From Nonomuraea candida (GTDB lineage Bacteria; Actinomycetota; Actinomycetes; Streptosporangiales; Streptosporangiaceae): a stretch of 64,000 bases of DNA. Every line of letters starts with the position of its first letter. Positions within the stretch are counted from its first letter, which is position 1. Positions 37,601 to 46,566 of the stretch are shown here, in pieces. The DNA is taken from contig NZ_JOAG01000052.1 of the NCBI RefSeq assembly GCF_000725485.1, positions 1-64,000 of the forward strand, given 5' to 3'. The notes under the pieces were generated by a model. The model did no database searches. It saw only the letters and a program-made list of their open reading frames with translations, and had not been told where the DNA came from. A program made the translations under genes and the position numbers.

Positions 37601-38563
37601 GCGGTGGCCCGCGCGGTGCCCGGGCCCGACGACCGGCCCAGGCTGGTCTGCTACGTGGTGCCCGCCGACCCCGCGGCGCCGCCGTCGGACGACGAACTGG
37701 CCGAGACCCTGCGGGCGAGCCTGCCCGGCTTCATGGTGCCCAACCGATTCCTGCTCATGGACACCCTGCCGATCACCGACAACGGCAAGATCGACTACGC
37801 GGCGCTCGCCAACCCCTACCGGCCCTCCGGGAGCCCGGCTGAGGTTCTCGTGCCGGATGGCGGGCTCCATGCGCAGGAGCCTCCTGCGACGCCGCCGCAG
37901 CCGAAGACGATCAGTGCCACGGTCACCCATGGGCTGCGGATCAGCCTCACCGTGTCGCCCGACGGGGTGATGGAGCTCGTCGTCGAGGGTGGCACAGAGG
38001 GGCAGCCCACCCCTGACGCCGAGGGTGGCGCAGAGGGGCAGCCCGCCCCTGACGCCGGGGGTGGCGCCGGCAAGCCGCTCACGCGTGATCTCGCCACGAC
38101 GATGCCGCCCGCCACACCCGGCGCCGGCTCACGGCCCGCGTCCCGGCGGAAACCGCCGGCTCCCGCCCCGGCCGCGCCGCAGGCGGGCTCCGATCCGCAG
38201 GTGGAGCGGGCCGTGGCCAGGGTTTTCAGCGAGCTGCTCAAGACGCCGGTCGACGTGAACACGCCCTTCTTCCGGCTGGGAGCCTCGTCCCTGACCATGG
38301 TGCTCGCCCACCGCACCCTCAGAGCCGAGCTCGACGAGGAACTGACGGTGGTGGACATGTTCGCCCGGCCCACGGTCAGGGAACTGGCCACCTTCATCAC
38401 CGCCCGCAAAGAGGCCTCCCGCGACGCCGCCCCTCCGCCGCCGGACACCTCGCCGCCGGACATGTCGCGGCCGGACATGTCGCCGCCGGCATCCGGGCCG
38501 GCCTCTGACCAGGCCGCCGCCCGCCGCGCGGCCCGGGCGCGTGCGGCGGAGCTCGCCGGATGA
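34631..38563 (+). CDS. NRPS: ArCP-Cy-A(Cys)-PCP
   Basis: 1310 residues from TTG 34631, preceded by GGGGAAGGGA; the earlier TTG 34604 overlaps a Zur-like box. Residues 1-70 are an aryl-carrier-like domain (GLES, Ser37). The Cy domain at 80-520 has intact DVLALDLMS (Asp221, Asp226), Thr455 and Asp487. The A domain at 555-1060 has FTSGSTGRPKG (about 708), and by my alignment pocket positions 235/236/239/278/322/330/331/517 read D, L, Y, N, L, I, W, K, the cysteine code of yersiniabactin and pyochelin synthetases. After a repetitive EGQPTPDAEGG linker comes a PCP (RLGASSLTMV, about 1220). It would join an aryl starter to Cys and cyclise to an aryl-thiazoline. No methyltransferase is inserted in the A domain, unlike HMWP2. 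The stop overlaps the next ATG (ATGA). Confidence 0.93.
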   Translation: MGSATVEDVLACLADVLELRPSDLDPDTPLTALGLESFTAVRLRRRLLEESGLELPLTAFLGSATARTVAAGIVADEPAEGGESFPLTPIQTAYLVGRDPAFPLGGVATFYYFEYDRVPPGSQEADLDRLQSAWNRLVRRHPMLRMVVAAEARQTVLDQVPDYVIARTDLRGESPERAGQALEALRAECSHQVLPADRWPLFDLRAAFLPDGRTRLFVGVDVLALDLMSWMRLMREWGRYTADPELELPPPPLGFADLVRRRLTDPAALRRRELDSAYWARRAPGLPDGPALPWTRGPAEFSGHRLVRHAAELPAEEWAQLRKQGAAHGLSPTGLLLAAFGLVLQRWGARDPFCLNTTLFDRDDLARGDDTPGLDGIVGDFTSTVLVEIPVADPGRWYGFAGYAAAVNRQFWTDLDHRAVSGMEALRAAIEAGERPRVTDPATGLPVPTHTVVFTSGIGLAGPGEPPAAWLGTEVFGVSQTPQVMLDHIVWDEDGRLRIAWDAVDGALPAGFVDGMLAAHVRLLRRLATEPELWTDPALGWDPSFRADEDVAGGAFDGAGPLLDDPLRAAAERAPSAPALLDPAREVTAGDLAGRALRTGRALAALGIGPGDLVAVVADKGVAQVTALLGVLASGAGYVPVEPSWPAGRVASLSEQASIRTALLAADADDTAWPEHISVHRLDPDGVLRHPGSAEPRRPAPDDLAYAIFTSGSTGRPKGVAIEHRAARTTLDDLDGRFPLGPDDRVLALSAYSFDLSVYDIFSVLGSGGAVVLPDAHRQRDPGHWLELMARHRVTVWNTAPALLEMLVEYAELEPEAVREALATLRLVFLSADWIPVTLPDRLRALAPDAEVVSLGGATEASIWSICHPIGQVDPSWPSIPYGRALGGQSFHILDEHGRPCPVGEPGELHIGGDGLARGYVGDPGQTAERFITHPILRRRLYRTGDLGRWRYDGTIEFLGRLDRQVKIRGHRIELGEIEATLDRHPAVRQAVARAVPGPDDRPRLVCYVVPADPAAPPSDDELAETLRASLPGFMVPNRFLLMDTLPITDNGKIDYAALANPYRPSGSPAEVLVPDGGLHAQEPPATPPQPKTISATVTHGLRISLTVSPDGVMELVVEGGTEGQPTPDAEGGAEGQPAPDAGGGAGKPLTRDLATTMPPATPGAGSRPASRRKPPAPAPAAPQAGSDPQVERAVARVFSELLKTPVDVNTPFFRLGASSLTMVLAHRTLRAELDEELTVVDMFARPTVRELATFITARKEASRDAAPPPPDTSPPDMSRPDMSPPASGPASDQAAARRAARARAAELAG

Positions 38564-41500
38564 CCGCCGCGCACCATCGCATCGCCGTCGTCGGCCTGGC
38601 CTGCCGCTTCCCCGGCGCGCCCGACGCCGAAGCGTACTGGGAGCTGCTCCGGGACGGCCGCGAAGGGCTGACCAGGTTCACCGACGACGAGCTGGCCGCC
38701 AGGGGCGTGCCGGGCAGGCTACGGGCGCACCCGGGCTTCGTCCCGGTGGGCGGGCTCATCGAGGGGCAGGCGGACTTCGACCCCGAGCCGTTCGGATTCA
38801 CCGACGCCGAGGCGGCCCTGCTCGACCCCCAGCACCGTCTGTTCCTCGAATGCGCCTGGCACGCGCTGGAACACGCCGGTCACGGCGGCGGACGCGGAGC
38901 CGGCGCGGTCGGCGTCTTCGCCGGCGCCATGCAGAGCGCCTACCTGGCGAGCAACCTCGCCGGCCGCTGGAACCCGACCGGCGCGGGACGGGACCCGCTC
39001 GGCAGCCTGCAGACGGCGATCTCCACCCAGGCCGACTACCTGCCGCTGCAGACGGCCTACCGGCTGAACCTGACGGGCCCCGCGGTGGCGGTGGCGTCGA
39101 GCTGCTCGACCTCGCTGGTCGCCGTGCACCTGGCCGCGCAGTCGCTGCTGTCCGGCGAGTGCGACACGGCGCTCGCGGGCGGGGTGTCGCTGATCGTGCC
39201 GCAGGGCCAGGGATACGTGCACGTCGCCGGCGGCGTGTACGCCGCGGACGGGACGACCAGGCCCTTCAGCGCGGACGGCACCGGCATCGTCTACAGCCAG
39301 GGTGTGGGCGTGGTGGTGCTGCGCCGCCTGGACGACGCGCTGGCCGACGGCGACCCCGTGCTCGCGGTGCTGCACGGCTCGGCGGTCAACAACGACGGGG
39401 CCGACAAGGCGGGGTTCACCGCGCCGTCCATGCGCGGGCAGGCCCGGGCGGTGGCCGAAGCGCTCGCGGTGGCCGGAGCCTCACCGCGCGAGATCGGTCT
39501 CGTCGAGGCGCACGGCACCGCCACCGCGCTCGGCGATCCCATCGAGGTGGCCGCGCTGCGGCGGGTGTTCGGCGAAGCCGGGCCGGCCTGGTGCGGGCTC
39601 GGCTCGGTGAAGGGCAACATCGGGCACGCCAACTCGGCCGCGGGCATCGCCTCGTTCATCAAGGCCGTCCTGGCCGTACGGCACCGGGTGCTGCCCGCGT
39701 CGCTGCACGCTCAGCCGCTCAACCCGCTGCTCGGCCTGGAGGACTCGCCGTTCGACGTCGTCACCGAGACCCGGGACTGGGACACGCCTTCCCTGGCAGG
39801 GGTCAGCTCGTTCGGCATCGGCGGCACCAACTGCCACGCCGTGCTCGGGCCGGCCCCTCAGCGTCCGCCCGCCCCCGCCGATCGGCGGCCCCAGCTGCTG
39901 GCCGTCTCGGCCGCCACCCCTGAAGCGGCGCTCGCCACCGCCCGCGCCGTCGCGTCCCGGCACGAGCCCGACGCGGCCGATCTCGCGTACACGCTGGCCA
40001 CGGGACGAGTGGAGCTGGCCTACCGGGTGGCGGGCGTGGGCCGGGCCGGCCTGGCCGCGGCGGCCCCCGTCAGGGCCGCCGCCCCGCGCCTGGTGTTCAC
40101 CTTCCCCGGCGCGGGCAGCGCCTATCCGGGGATGGGCGGCGAGCTCTACCGGGACGAGCAGGTCTTCGCCCAGGCCGTGGACGAGTGCGCGGAGCTGCTG
40201 CGCCCGCTGCTCGGCGCCGACGTCCGCGACGCCATGGATCCGGCGATCGCCGAGTCACGCCTGCGCGACGCCGGATTCGGGTTGCCGGCCGTCTTCGCCG
40301 TGTCGTACGGGACGGCACGGTTGCTGGCGTCGTGGGGCATCGTGCCCGACGCCCTCGTCGGGCACAGTCTCGGCGAGTGCACGGCCGCGGCCGTGAGCGG
40401 CGCGCTGCCGCTCTCCGAAGCCGCCAGGCTGGTCGCCGCCCGGTGCGCCGCCGCGGCCAGAGCCGCCGGCGGCGGCGCGATGCTCGCGGTGCCGCTCGGC
40501 GAGGACGAGGTGGGCGAGCTGCTGTCGCACCACCGCGACCTCGATCTCGCCGCCGTCAACGCCCCGGCCGCGTGCGTGGTGTCCGGGCCCGCGGCGGCCA
40601 TCGACCGGCTGGCGGACGAGCTGCGCGGACGTCGCATCAGGGGCACGCGGCTGCGGGTGGACGCGGCGATGCACTCCCGGCTGATGGAGCCGGAGCTGCC
40701 CGGCCTGGGCGCGGCGCTGGCCGGGCTGACGGGCGGCGCCCCCACCGTGCCCGTGTTCAGCACGGTCACCGGCGCCTCGATCGGCGCCGAGCTGGCGGAC
40801 GCCGGCCACTGGACGCGGCAGCTGCGCGAGCCCGTACGGTTCGCGCGGGCCCTGCGGGCGGCCCTCGGCCGCGCGGACGAAACCGTGGTCCTGGAGGTCG
40901 GACCGGGAAGCGCCCTGTCCGCTCTCACCCGCAGGAACGCCCTGCCCGGCGTGCGGTCGGTGGCCACCACCCTGCCGGCCGACGAGCCGGAGTCGACCGG
41001 CCTGCGGGCGGTCGCCGGCACGCTCTGGGCCCATGGCCGGCCGGTGGACCTGGCCGCACTGCCCGGTGCCGGACGGCGGCGGGTGCACGCGCCGGGGTAC
41101 GCCTTCCAGCGCCGCCGCCTGTGGATCGACCCGCCTTCCCCGGACACGTCGTCGGAGATCGATGCGGACGAGCCGCTGCAGGTCCCGGTCTGGACCCAGA
41201 TCGTCCCCACCGGGCCGGCCCCGATCCCGGCCGGGCGCTGGGCGGTGATCGGCGCCGGCGCGCTGGCGGACGAGCTGCGTGACCGCCTGGAAGCGGCCGA
41301 TCCCCCGGGTCCCCTGGCCGGGCTGGTCGTGGTGGCCGCGGCCGCCGAGCCGGACGTCGACGCCCTCTCCGCCGCCGTACTGACGTTCGGCGAGGTCGCC
41401 GCCACGGCGGCGGAGCAGCCCGGCGGGCCGTGCCTGCTCCTGGTCACCCGCCACGGCGAACAGGTGGGGGGCGACCCACCACCCCACCCGGTCCAGGCGG

Positions 41501-44500
41501 CCGTCCGCGTGCTCCCGCGGGTGCTGGGCCAGGAGCAGCCCGGCCTCCGGTGGGCCACGCTCGACCTGGGCACGCCGGCCGATCCCGCCGCCGACGCAGG
41601 CACCGTGCTGGGTGAGCTCGCCGCCCTCGTGAGCGGGGAAGGCGCGGGAACGGAGACCGTCCTGCGGGGCGCCTCCAGGTGGCGGCGACACCTGGCACCG
41701 TGGGCCCCGCCCGTCACCGAAGACGGCGCCACACCGCCGGGCACCGTGCTGATCACCGGCGGCCTCGGGGCGGTCGGTCAGCTGTTCGCCGGACACCTCG
41801 CCGCCCGCGGGCATCGTGTGGTCGTCACGTCACGTACGGCGGATCGCCGCGGAACCGCGCGGGCGGACGTACGGGTCTGCGACGCCACCGATCCCGAAGC
41901 GACTGCGGCCCTGATCGAGGAGCTTTCCGCGGACGGGCCGATCGAGCTCGTCGTTCACGCGGCAGGCGTGGTCGCCGGGGCGAGGCTGGACCCGCTGCGA
42001 GCGCTCGACGCCGAGCAGGCCACCGAGCACGTACGGGCCAAGGCCGGGGGAGTGCTCGCGCTCCGGGACGCGATCGCCGCGCTGCCGGCGGAGCGCCGTC
42101 CCCGGACGGTGCTGCTCATGTCCTCGGTCACCACGCTGGTCGGTGGCGTCGGCATGGGCCCCTACGCGGCCGCCAACGCCGCGATGGACGCGCTCGGCCT
42201 CGCCGCGCCCGGCCCCACCCGATGGGTGAGCGCGGTCTGGGACGGATGGCGGGTGGCCGAGGACGGCGCCGAGGCGACCGTCGTCCTCGCCGGCGCGCTG
42301 GACGCCGCCACCGGCGCCAAGGCGCTGGACCGGCTGCTGGCCGCGCGCGAGCACGGCACGCTGCCCCCGATCGTGTCGGTCGCCGCGACCGATCTCAACC
42401 CGCGCATCGCCGAGGCGGCCCGGCCCAGGACGGTCGCGGCCACCGGCGGCGACGTGGCGCGTCTGTCCCCGGCCGAGCGGGTGGTGGCCGGGCTGTGGTC
42501 GGAGCTGTTCGGCGTCTCGGTGACCGACCGCGACGCCGACTTCTTCGCGCTCGGCGGCCACTCCCTGCTGGGCGTGCGGATGCTGGCCGCGCTGGGCGAA
42601 CGCTTCGGTGTACGGCCGGGAATGCGGGACCTGCTGAGCGCGCCCACGGTGGCCGGCATCGCCAAGCTGATCGAGTCGGCGGGCACCCGGCCGGAGCAGG
42701 AGGCCACGCTGGAGGAGGACGTTCTCGACGGCGACGGCACCTTTGCCATGACCCGCGTCCAGCACGCCTACTGGATCGGACGGGACGGCGGCTATCAGTG
42801 GGGAGACCTGCCCTGCCACTTCTACCTGGAGTACGACTGCCATGGCCTGGACCTCGCCCGTTTCGAGGAGGCGTGGAACCAGGTCGTGAACCGCCACCCC
42901 ATGCTCCGCGCCGTGGCCACCCCCGAGGGACGGCTGCGCGTGCTGGACGACCTCCCGCGCTATCGAATCCGGGCGCACGACCTGACCGCCATGCCCCCGG
43001 AGCGCCGGGCGCAACGGCTGGCGGTCCTGCGCGAGCGGCTGTCCACCAAGCCCGGCCCGCCCGACCGCTGGCCGCTGGCGCAGATCCAGGCGGCCCGGCT
43101 GCCCGGCGACGTGATCAGGCTGTTCATCGGGGTGGACGTACTCATCTGCGACGCCGCCAGCTGGTGGATCATCGAGTCCGAGCTGCACGCCCTCTACACC
43201 GGCCCCGGCGTCCCGTTGCCCCCGCTGGACCTGCATCCGGCGGCCTGCTCCGCCGCCCTGGAGCGCCGGGGCGACGAGCGCGCCGCCCGCTACTGGCGCG
43301 AACGCCTCGAAACGCTTCCCGGCCCGCCCCGCCTGCCGGTCCGCGACCCGGACGGGAAGCCTCCCCGGTTCGTACGCCGGTCCGCACGGCTCGGCGACGA
43401 GGAATGGGCGGCCTTCCGCGAGGCCGCCGCCCGGCACCGGGTCACTCCGGCGGCGGCGCTGCTGACCGTCTACGCCGACGTCCTGGCGCGCTGGTCGGGC
43501 TCGGCCGGGTTCTGCGTGACCCTGACCCTCTTCGACCGCCCGGCCATCCACCCGCACGTCAACCGGGTCGTCGGCGACTTCACCTCCCTGCTGTTGCACG
43601 AGGTGCCCGCCGAGCCCGCCGCCACCTTCGCCGACCGGGCGGCCGCCACCCAGGAGAGGATGTTCGACGACCTGGACCACCGCGGCTTCTCCGCACTGGA
43701 CGTGCTCGCCGAGCAGGCCGCCAGGACGGGACGGGTGCGGCCGGTGCCCGTGGTGTTCACCAGCGCGCTCGGCATCACGGACATGGTGGACGGCGGCGGC
43801 CACCTGGAGTGGGCGGGCGAGCAGGTGTACGCGCTCTCGCAGACCCCGCAGACCTGGCTCGACCACCAGGTGCTCGAACACGACGGCGAGCTGCGCCTGC
43901 AATGGGACGCGCTGGACGGCGTCCTGCCCGGCGACGAGCTGGAGGCGGCGATCGCCGGGCACGTGGCCCGGGTGCGTGAGCTGGCCGGATCTCCCGCTGC
44001 CTGGACCCACGGCGAGCCCGGGCACGCCGTTCCCTCGTCCGGCCGCGTCACACCGTCACCCGGCGCGGCCTCACCACCTCCGGGCCACGAGCCCGCTCCC
44101 CGAGCGGCGGTGGCCGAAGCGAGTCCGGTGCGCGACATCGTCCTGCCGCTGCGGGCCGAGCCGGGCGGCCCGGCCCGCCCCACTCTGTACCTCGCCCACC
44201 CCTCGGGCGGCGACGTGCTGTGCTACGCCGAGCTGTCGCGGCTGCTGGATCCCCGCGTGGACGTCGTGGCGCTCGCCGACCCCGAGCTGGCCGGCGCGTA
44301 CGGGCCGGGACCGGAGACCGTCGAGGGCATCGCCGAGCAGTACGTGCGCGCGATCGACGCCTCCGGCGGCCCGGGACAGGGCCCCTGGCTGCTGGGCGGC
44401 TGGTCGATGGGCGGCACCGTGGCCCAGGAGATGGCCCGGCACCTGCACGCCGGCGGCCGGCGCACCGCGCTGCTGGCGCTGCTCGACTCCAACGACCCCG

Positions 44501-45015
44501 CGCTCATCCGCGAGGTTCCCGGCCGCGACGCCGCCGAGATCGAGTGGGAGGTGACGCTCCGGCACCTGCATGCCCTGGAGGCGTACCTCGGCATCGACCT
44601 GAGCATCGGTGACGTGCCGCAGGAGCGGCGCATGGCCGCGGTCGCCGACCGGCTGCGCGAGCACCGGCTGCTCGGCCGCGGCGAGGACCTGGCGGGGCGG
44701 GTGGCCGTGTTCGCCAGGCACCTGCGCGCGCTGGCCGCCCACACCCCGCGGCGGCTGGCCGACCCGGACACGGTCACCCTGCTGATCCGTGCGGAGCGGC
44801 CCGCACCTCGCAACTCGGGCATCGGGATGGGCGTCGATGACACCCCGCCGGACCGGCCCGACCTCGGCTGGGGACGCTACCTGGCCGGCCCGGTCGAGGC
44901 CGCCGGCGTCGAGGCCCATCACTACGGCCTGCTGCATCCTCCCGTGCTGCCCGCCGTGGCCCGGTTGATCAACGCCGCGCTCGACAGGGCGCTGGCGCGA
45001 CTTCGCGAAAGGTAA
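38560..45015 (+). CDS. Hybrid PKS-NRPS: KS-AT-KR-ACP-Cy-TE, no PCP before the TE
   Basis: 2151 residues, related to HMWP1. The KS has Cys182 (SSCSTS), His318 and His356. The AT has GHSLGE (Ser603) with AAMHSRLM, so extender choice is unclear. The KR has GGLGAVG and the Ser/Tyr/Asn set in SSVTT and MGPYAAANAAMD. The ACP is GGHSLLG (Ser1335). The Cy domain has DVLICDAAS (Asp1526, Asp1531), Thr1734 and Asp1768, so it is heterocyclisation-competent. A Pro/Ser linker leads straight to the TE with GWSMGG (Ser1949). HMWP1 has methyltransferase domains after AT and Cy and a PCP before the TE; all three are absent here. Acceptor Cys must therefore come on a PCP in trans, and methyl groups from separate proteins. 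It would extend the thiazoline chain by one malonate unit, add Cys, cyclise and release. Confidence 0.93.
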   Translation: MTAAHHRIAVVGLACRFPGAPDAEAYWELLRDGREGLTRFTDDELAARGVPGRLRAHPGFVPVGGLIEGQADFDPEPFGFTDAEAALLDPQHRLFLECAWHALEHAGHGGGRGAGAVGVFAGAMQSAYLASNLAGRWNPTGAGRDPLGSLQTAISTQADYLPLQTAYRLNLTGPAVAVASSCSTSLVAVHLAAQSLLSGECDTALAGGVSLIVPQGQGYVHVAGGVYAADGTTRPFSADGTGIVYSQGVGVVVLRRLDDALADGDPVLAVLHGSAVNNDGADKAGFTAPSMRGQARAVAEALAVAGASPREIGLVEAHGTATALGDPIEVAALRRVFGEAGPAWCGLGSVKGNIGHANSAAGIASFIKAVLAVRHRVLPASLHAQPLNPLLGLEDSPFDVVTETRDWDTPSLAGVSSFGIGGTNCHAVLGPAPQRPPAPADRRPQLLAVSAATPEAALATARAVASRHEPDAADLAYTLATGRVELAYRVAGVGRAGLAAAAPVRAAAPRLVFTFPGAGSAYPGMGGELYRDEQVFAQAVDECAELLRPLLGADVRDAMDPAIAESRLRDAGFGLPAVFAVSYGTARLLASWGIVPDALVGHSLGECTAAAVSGALPLSEAARLVAARCAAAARAAGGGAMLAVPLGEDEVGELLSHHRDLDLAAVNAPAACVVSGPAAAIDRLADELRGRRIRGTRLRVDAAMHSRLMEPELPGLGAALAGLTGGAPTVPVFSTVTGASIGAELADAGHWTRQLREPVRFARALRAALGRADETVVLEVGPGSALSALTRRNALPGVRSVATTLPADEPESTGLRAVAGTLWAHGRPVDLAALPGAGRRRVHAPGYAFQRRRLWIDPPSPDTSSEIDADEPLQVPVWTQIVPTGPAPIPAGRWAVIGAGALADELRDRLEAADPPGPLAGLVVVAAAAEPDVDALSAAVLTFGEVAATAAEQPGGPCLLLVTRHGEQVGGDPPPHPVQAAVRVLPRVLGQEQPGLRWATLDLGTPADPAADAGTVLGELAALVSGEGAGTETVLRGASRWRRHLAPWAPPVTEDGATPPGTVLITGGLGAVGQLFAGHLAARGHRVVVTSRTADRRGTARADVRVCDATDPEATAALIEELSADGPIELVVHAAGVVAGARLDPLRALDAEQATEHVRAKAGGVLALRDAIAALPAERRPRTVLLMSSVTTLVGGVGMGPYAAANAAMDALGLAAPGPTRWVSAVWDGWRVAEDGAEATVVLAGALDAATGAKALDRLLAAREHGTLPPIVSVAATDLNPRIAEAARPRTVAATGGDVARLSPAERVVAGLWSELFGVSVTDRDADFFALGGHSLLGVRMLAALGERFGVRPGMRDLLSAPTVAGIAKLIESAGTRPEQEATLEEDVLDGDGTFAMTRVQHAYWIGRDGGYQWGDLPCHFYLEYDCHGLDLARFEEAWNQVVNRHPMLRAVATPEGRLRVLDDLPRYRIRAHDLTAMPPERRAQRLAVLRERLSTKPGPPDRWPLAQIQAARLPGDVIRLFIGVDVLICDAASWWIIESELHALYTGPGVPLPPLDLHPAACSAALERRGDERAARYWRERLETLPGPPRLPVRDPDGKPPRFVRRSARLGDEEWAAFREAAARHRVTPAAALLTVYADVLARWSGSAGFCVTLTLFDRPAIHPHVNRVVGDFTSLLLHEVPAEPAATFADRAAATQERMFDDLDHRGFSALDVLAEQAARTGRVRPVPVVFTSALGITDMVDGGGHLEWAGEQVYALSQTPQTWLDHQVLEHDGELRLQWDALDGVLPGDELEAAIAGHVARVRELAGSPAAWTHGEPGHAVPSSGRVTPSPGAASPPPGHEPAPRAAVAEASPVRDIVLPLRAEPGGPARPTLYLAHPSGGDVLCYAELSRLLDPRVDVVALADPELAGAYGPGPETVEGIAEQYVRAIDASGGPGQGPWLLGGWSMGGTVAQEMARHLHAGGRRTALLALLDSNDPALIREVPGRDAAEIEWEVTLRHLHALEAYLGIDLSIGDVPQERRMAAVADRLREHRLLGRGEDLAGRVAVFARHLRALAAHTPRRLADPDTVTLLIRAERPAPRNSGIGMGVDDTPPDRPDLGWGRYLAGPVEAAGVEAHHYGLLHPPVLPAVARLINAALDRALARLRER

Positions 45016-45017
45016 CC

Positions 45018-46565
45018 ATGCACACCCAGCTCCGCCGCCGGTCAGCGGCGGTCGTCACCGCGGTCGCCCTCCTGGCGGGCTGTTCCGGGACCGCGCCCGG
45101 CACCGCACCTGCCACCACCGCCTCTCCATCGGCCACCACAGCGGCTGCCACCGTGCGCTATGCCGCGCCGGGCTCGCCGTCCAACGCCGTCACCGACCCG
45201 CACGGTCTGCTGCCCGGTGAGAGCGACGTGGTCAGGATGGCCCTGACCTACGACGTCCTCACCGTTCCCGGCGCCGACGGCGCCACCAAGCCGCGCCTGG
45301 CCACCGAGTGGCGGCCCGACGCCACCCTGACCAAGTGGCGCATCACCATCCGCGGCGACGCCACCTTCTCCGACGGTCGCCCGGTCAAGGCGGCAGACGC
45401 GCTGTTCTCGCTGCGACGGATGGGCAAGAAGGCGGCGGAGAACTTCGGCCGCATGGCCATGTTCGACCTCGAAGCCGCCAAGGTGATCGACGACACCACC
45501 TTCGAGCTGGTCACCACGAAGCCCTACGCCGAGGTCGGCAAGGCACTGGAGGGCGCGACGTTCGTCGTGCCGGAGGGCAGCGACGACTTCAGCAAGCCGG
45601 TGCCGGGCTCCGGCCCGTTCCGCCCCACCGGCAAGGGCGGCGCCCAAGCCGTGGTGTACGAGCGCAACGACGACTGGTGGGGTCCCAAGCCGCCGGCCGA
45701 GACCATCGAGGTGCGCGCGGTGCCCGACCCGCAGGCACGCGCCCAGGCACTGCTGTCCGGCCAGGTCGACCTGGCCGGGGGAGTGCCCGCCACGCTGGCC
45801 AGGCAGCAGGAGGGCAACAGCGCGGTACGACTGCTGCGCCGGCCGGGCGCCACGCTGTACCCGCTGGTCATGCGCACGGACACCGAGCCCTTCGACGACC
45901 CGCGGGTACGCCGGGCCGTCCGGCTCGCCCTCGACCGGCAGCAGCTGCTGGACACCGTCTTCCTCGGCTACGGCGAGGTCGGCAACGACCTCATCACCCC
46001 CAAGGACCCGACCAGCCCGGCGACCCTGCCACAGCGCACCCGCGACCTCGCCCAGGCCAAGAAGCTGATGGCAGAGGCGGGCCTCGCGGACGGCGCCGAC
46101 CTCACGCTGCACACCACCACCGCCTACCCGGGCATGGACGGCGCCGCCACGCTGATCGCCCAGCAGCTCGCCGAGATCGGGATGCGGGTGAAGGTCGCCG
46201 TCGAGCCGGCCGACACCTATTTCTCCGCCGTCTACGCCCGCAAGCCCTTCTACGTCAGCTACCTGGGCGGCATCCCGTTCCTCGACGTGGCACGGGTGGC
46301 CCTCACGCCCGGCTCCCCGACCAACGAGACGGCGTGGCAGGACCGCACCTGGTCGGCGGGGCTCGACAAGGCCCTGGCCGAGCCGGACGACACCATCAGG
46401 CGCCGGCTCCTGGGCGATCTGCAGGCCGACCTCCGCGACCAGGGCGGTTACGCGATCTGGGCGCTCAGCGACCGCCTCGACCTGGCCAAGGCCGGGCTCA
46501 GCGGCGTGCCCGAGGGGATCGGCTTCGCCTCGGCCTTCATCGACCAGGTGAGCCTGGACGGCTGA
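45018..46565 (+). CDS. ABC importer solute-binding lipoprotein, SBP family 5
   Basis: 515 residues. A lipobox (LLAGCSG, Cys about 22) ends the signal peptide, so the protein is anchored outside the membrane. The body has the family-5 pattern of Opp/Nik binding proteins: LATEWRPDATLTKWRITIRG, VVPEGSDDFSKPVPGSGPFR, DDPRVRRAVRLALDRQQLLD. It begins 2 bases after the synthase stop and is followed by two permease genes and a double ATPase gene. Being inside the biosynthetic operon, it is most likely the receptor for a metal-metallophore complex, as in CntA (staphylopine) and NikA systems. This is unlike yersiniabactin, which uses YbtPQ. Confidence 0.9.
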   Translation: MHTQLRRRSAAVVTAVALLAGCSGTAPGTAPATTASPSATTAAATVRYAAPGSPSNAVTDPHGLLPGESDVVRMALTYDVLTVPGADGATKPRLATEWRPDATLTKWRITIRGDATFSDGRPVKAADALFSLRRMGKKAAENFGRMAMFDLEAAKVIDDTTFELVTTKPYAEVGKALEGATFVVPEGSDDFSKPVPGSGPFRPTGKGGAQAVVYERNDDWWGPKPPAETIEVRAVPDPQARAQALLSGQVDLAGGVPATLARQQEGNSAVRLLRRPGATLYPLVMRTDTEPFDDPRVRRAVRLALDRQQLLDTVFLGYGEVGNDLITPKDPTSPATLPQRTRDLAQAKKLMAEAGLADGADLTLHTTTAYPGMDGAATLIAQQLAEIGMRVKVAVEPADTYFSAVYARKPFYVSYLGGIPFLDVARVALTPGSPTNETAWQDRTWSAGLDKALAEPDDTIRRRLLGDLQADLRDQGGYAIWALSDRLDLAKAGLSGVPEGIGFASAFIDQVSLDG

Positions 46566-46566
46566 G

